Position numbers and translations under genes: made by a program
Assembly: GCA_006515795.1 (NCBI GenBank)
Contig: VFMC01000267.1
Location: 1 to 5,031 of the forward strand
Direction: 5' to 3'
DNA: 5,031 nucleotides
From: Acidimicrobiaceae bacterium
GTDB taxonomy: Bacteria; Actinomycetota; Acidimicrobiia; Acidimicrobiales; Ilumatobacteraceae
Notes under the pieces: generated by a model
The model's database searches: none
What the model was told of the DNA's origin: nothing
The model's input: only the letters and a program-made list of their open reading frames with translations
Part shown: positions 4,826 through 5,031 of the stretch, piece after piece
How positions within the stretch are numbered: the stretch's first letter is position 1
Layout of the letters: each line of letters begins with the position of its first letter

Positions 4826-5031
4826 TCACCTCGACGGCGTCTTCTTGGCTGAGGTCTTCTTGGCTGAGGTCTTCTTGGCTGAGGTCTTCTTGGCCGCAGA
4901 CTTCTTGGCCGCAGACTTCTTGACCGGCGCCTTCTTGGCCGGCGACGGCGCTCGAACCGCCGGGGGTGACGGTGGCGGTGGTGGAGGTTCGTGGGCCGGG
5001 GCCGCCCGGGTTGCGCCGCGCAGTGCGGTGA
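4826..5031 (-). CDS. C-terminal tail of a lysine-repeat, proline-rich protein (5' end outside window)
   Basis: The last 67 residues of a minus-strand gene are visible; the stop is at 4826-4828 and the start is beyond the window. The segment reads TALRGATRAAPAHE, a run of six prolines, a short PSPPAVRAPSPA linker, then seven pentads beginning with KK (KKAPV, KKSAA twice, KKTSA three times, KKTPS) and a final R. Such basic alanine/lysine repeats resemble the tails of histone H1-like and mycobacterial HU (HupB) proteins and the C-terminal tails of some actinobacterial topoisomerase I proteins, which bind nucleic acid without sequence specificity. The folded domain is outside the window, so the protein cannot be identified. 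This segment is intrinsically disordered by composition. It is convergent with gcvT and probably unrelated to it in function. Confidence 0.8.
   Translation of the reverse strand, partial: TALRGATRAAPAHEPPPPPPSPPAVRAPSPAKKAPVKKSAAKKSAAKKTSAKKTSAKKTSAKKTPSR
4841..4945 (-). repeat. Seven 15-bp tandem repeats encoding the KK-xxA pentads
   Basis: Seven consecutive 15-base units encode the lysine tail of the minus-strand gene. On the plus strand, units at 4841, 4856 and 4871 are identical (CTTCTTGGCTGAGGT), units at 4886 and 4901 are identical (CTTCTTGGCCGCAGA), and those at 4916 and 4931 diverge. Identity at synonymous positions within the two groups points to recent unit duplication; the 15-base period keeps the reading frame, so copy number can vary without breaking the gene. 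Confidence 0.9.

Noticed and set aside
3889..4923. Plus-strand open frame of 344 codons running through gcvT into the 15-bp repeats
   Set aside because: It is out of frame with gcvT, its serine/arginine/proline-rich translation is typical of frame shadows, and the repeated SSWLR stretch is the wrong-strand reading of the lysine-tail repeats.
4841..4945. Short tandem repeats resembling a CRISPR or satellite array
   Set aside because: The units are contiguous 15-mers without spacers and encode KK-xxA pentads in frame on the minus strand, so this is a coding repeat.
1..5031. tRNA, rRNA, riboswitch, insertion sequence, attachment site or defence genes
   Set aside because: Looked for on both strands; none seen. 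In particular I found no glycine-riboswitch-like pair of aptamers before gcvH or gcvT; the gaps there are 18 and 0 bases, too short to hold one.

Overview
The window looks like a chromosomal segment of a high-GC actinobacterium. An acidimicrobial lineage (Ilumatobacter-like) is my best guess, but I cannot confirm that from the sequence. Four things support it: GC-rich third codon positions, frequent GTG starts, almost no Shine-Dalgarno sequences, and a gene order known from Mycobacterium tuberculosis: gcvH - garA (FHA) - ftsR (MerR) - bifunctional nuclease - resR-type MerR (Rv1826-Rv1830). Here gcvT, which lies elsewhere in M. tuberculosis, directly follows the second MerR gene.

Layout. Positions 3-662 hold the 3' end of a phosphomannomutase-like gene, probably the C-terminal part of a nucleotidyltransferase/phosphomannomutase fusion. 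gcvH (681-1061) is followed by a zinc-ribbon plus FHA protein of the GarA/OdhI type (1074-1565). A five-copy 14-bp tandem repeat (1560-1630) joins it to an FtsR-like MerR regulator (1619-2479). A DUF151 bifunctional nuclease follows (2549-3037). After a well-formed promoter, a ResR-like MerR regulator (3166-3657) overlaps gcvT (3654-4754) by four bases. A 71-bp convergent gap with a strong hairpin separates gcvT from the 3' end of a minus-strand gene (4826-5031) encoding a proline-rich, lysine-repeat tail. All genes except this last one are on the plus strand.

How the genes fit together. GcvH and GcvT are the lipoyl carrier and aminomethyltransferase of the glycine cleavage system; GcvP and the lipoamide dehydrogenase are not in the window. 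The FHA protein belongs to a family that controls 2-oxoglutarate/glutamate metabolism through Ser/Thr kinase signalling, and the two MerR regulators belong to families linked to cell division and growth. The segment therefore combines one-carbon/nitrogen metabolism with growth control.

Most of the window is ordinary conserved actinobacterial sequence. I see no defence system, mobile element or RNA gene. The most unusual structure is the repeat between the FHA gene and ftsR: it forms an unbroken chain of GTGA stop/start overlaps through three minicistrons. Secondary points are the zinc ribbon on the FHA protein, a near-palindrome over the second MerR promoter, and the repeat-expanded basic tail.
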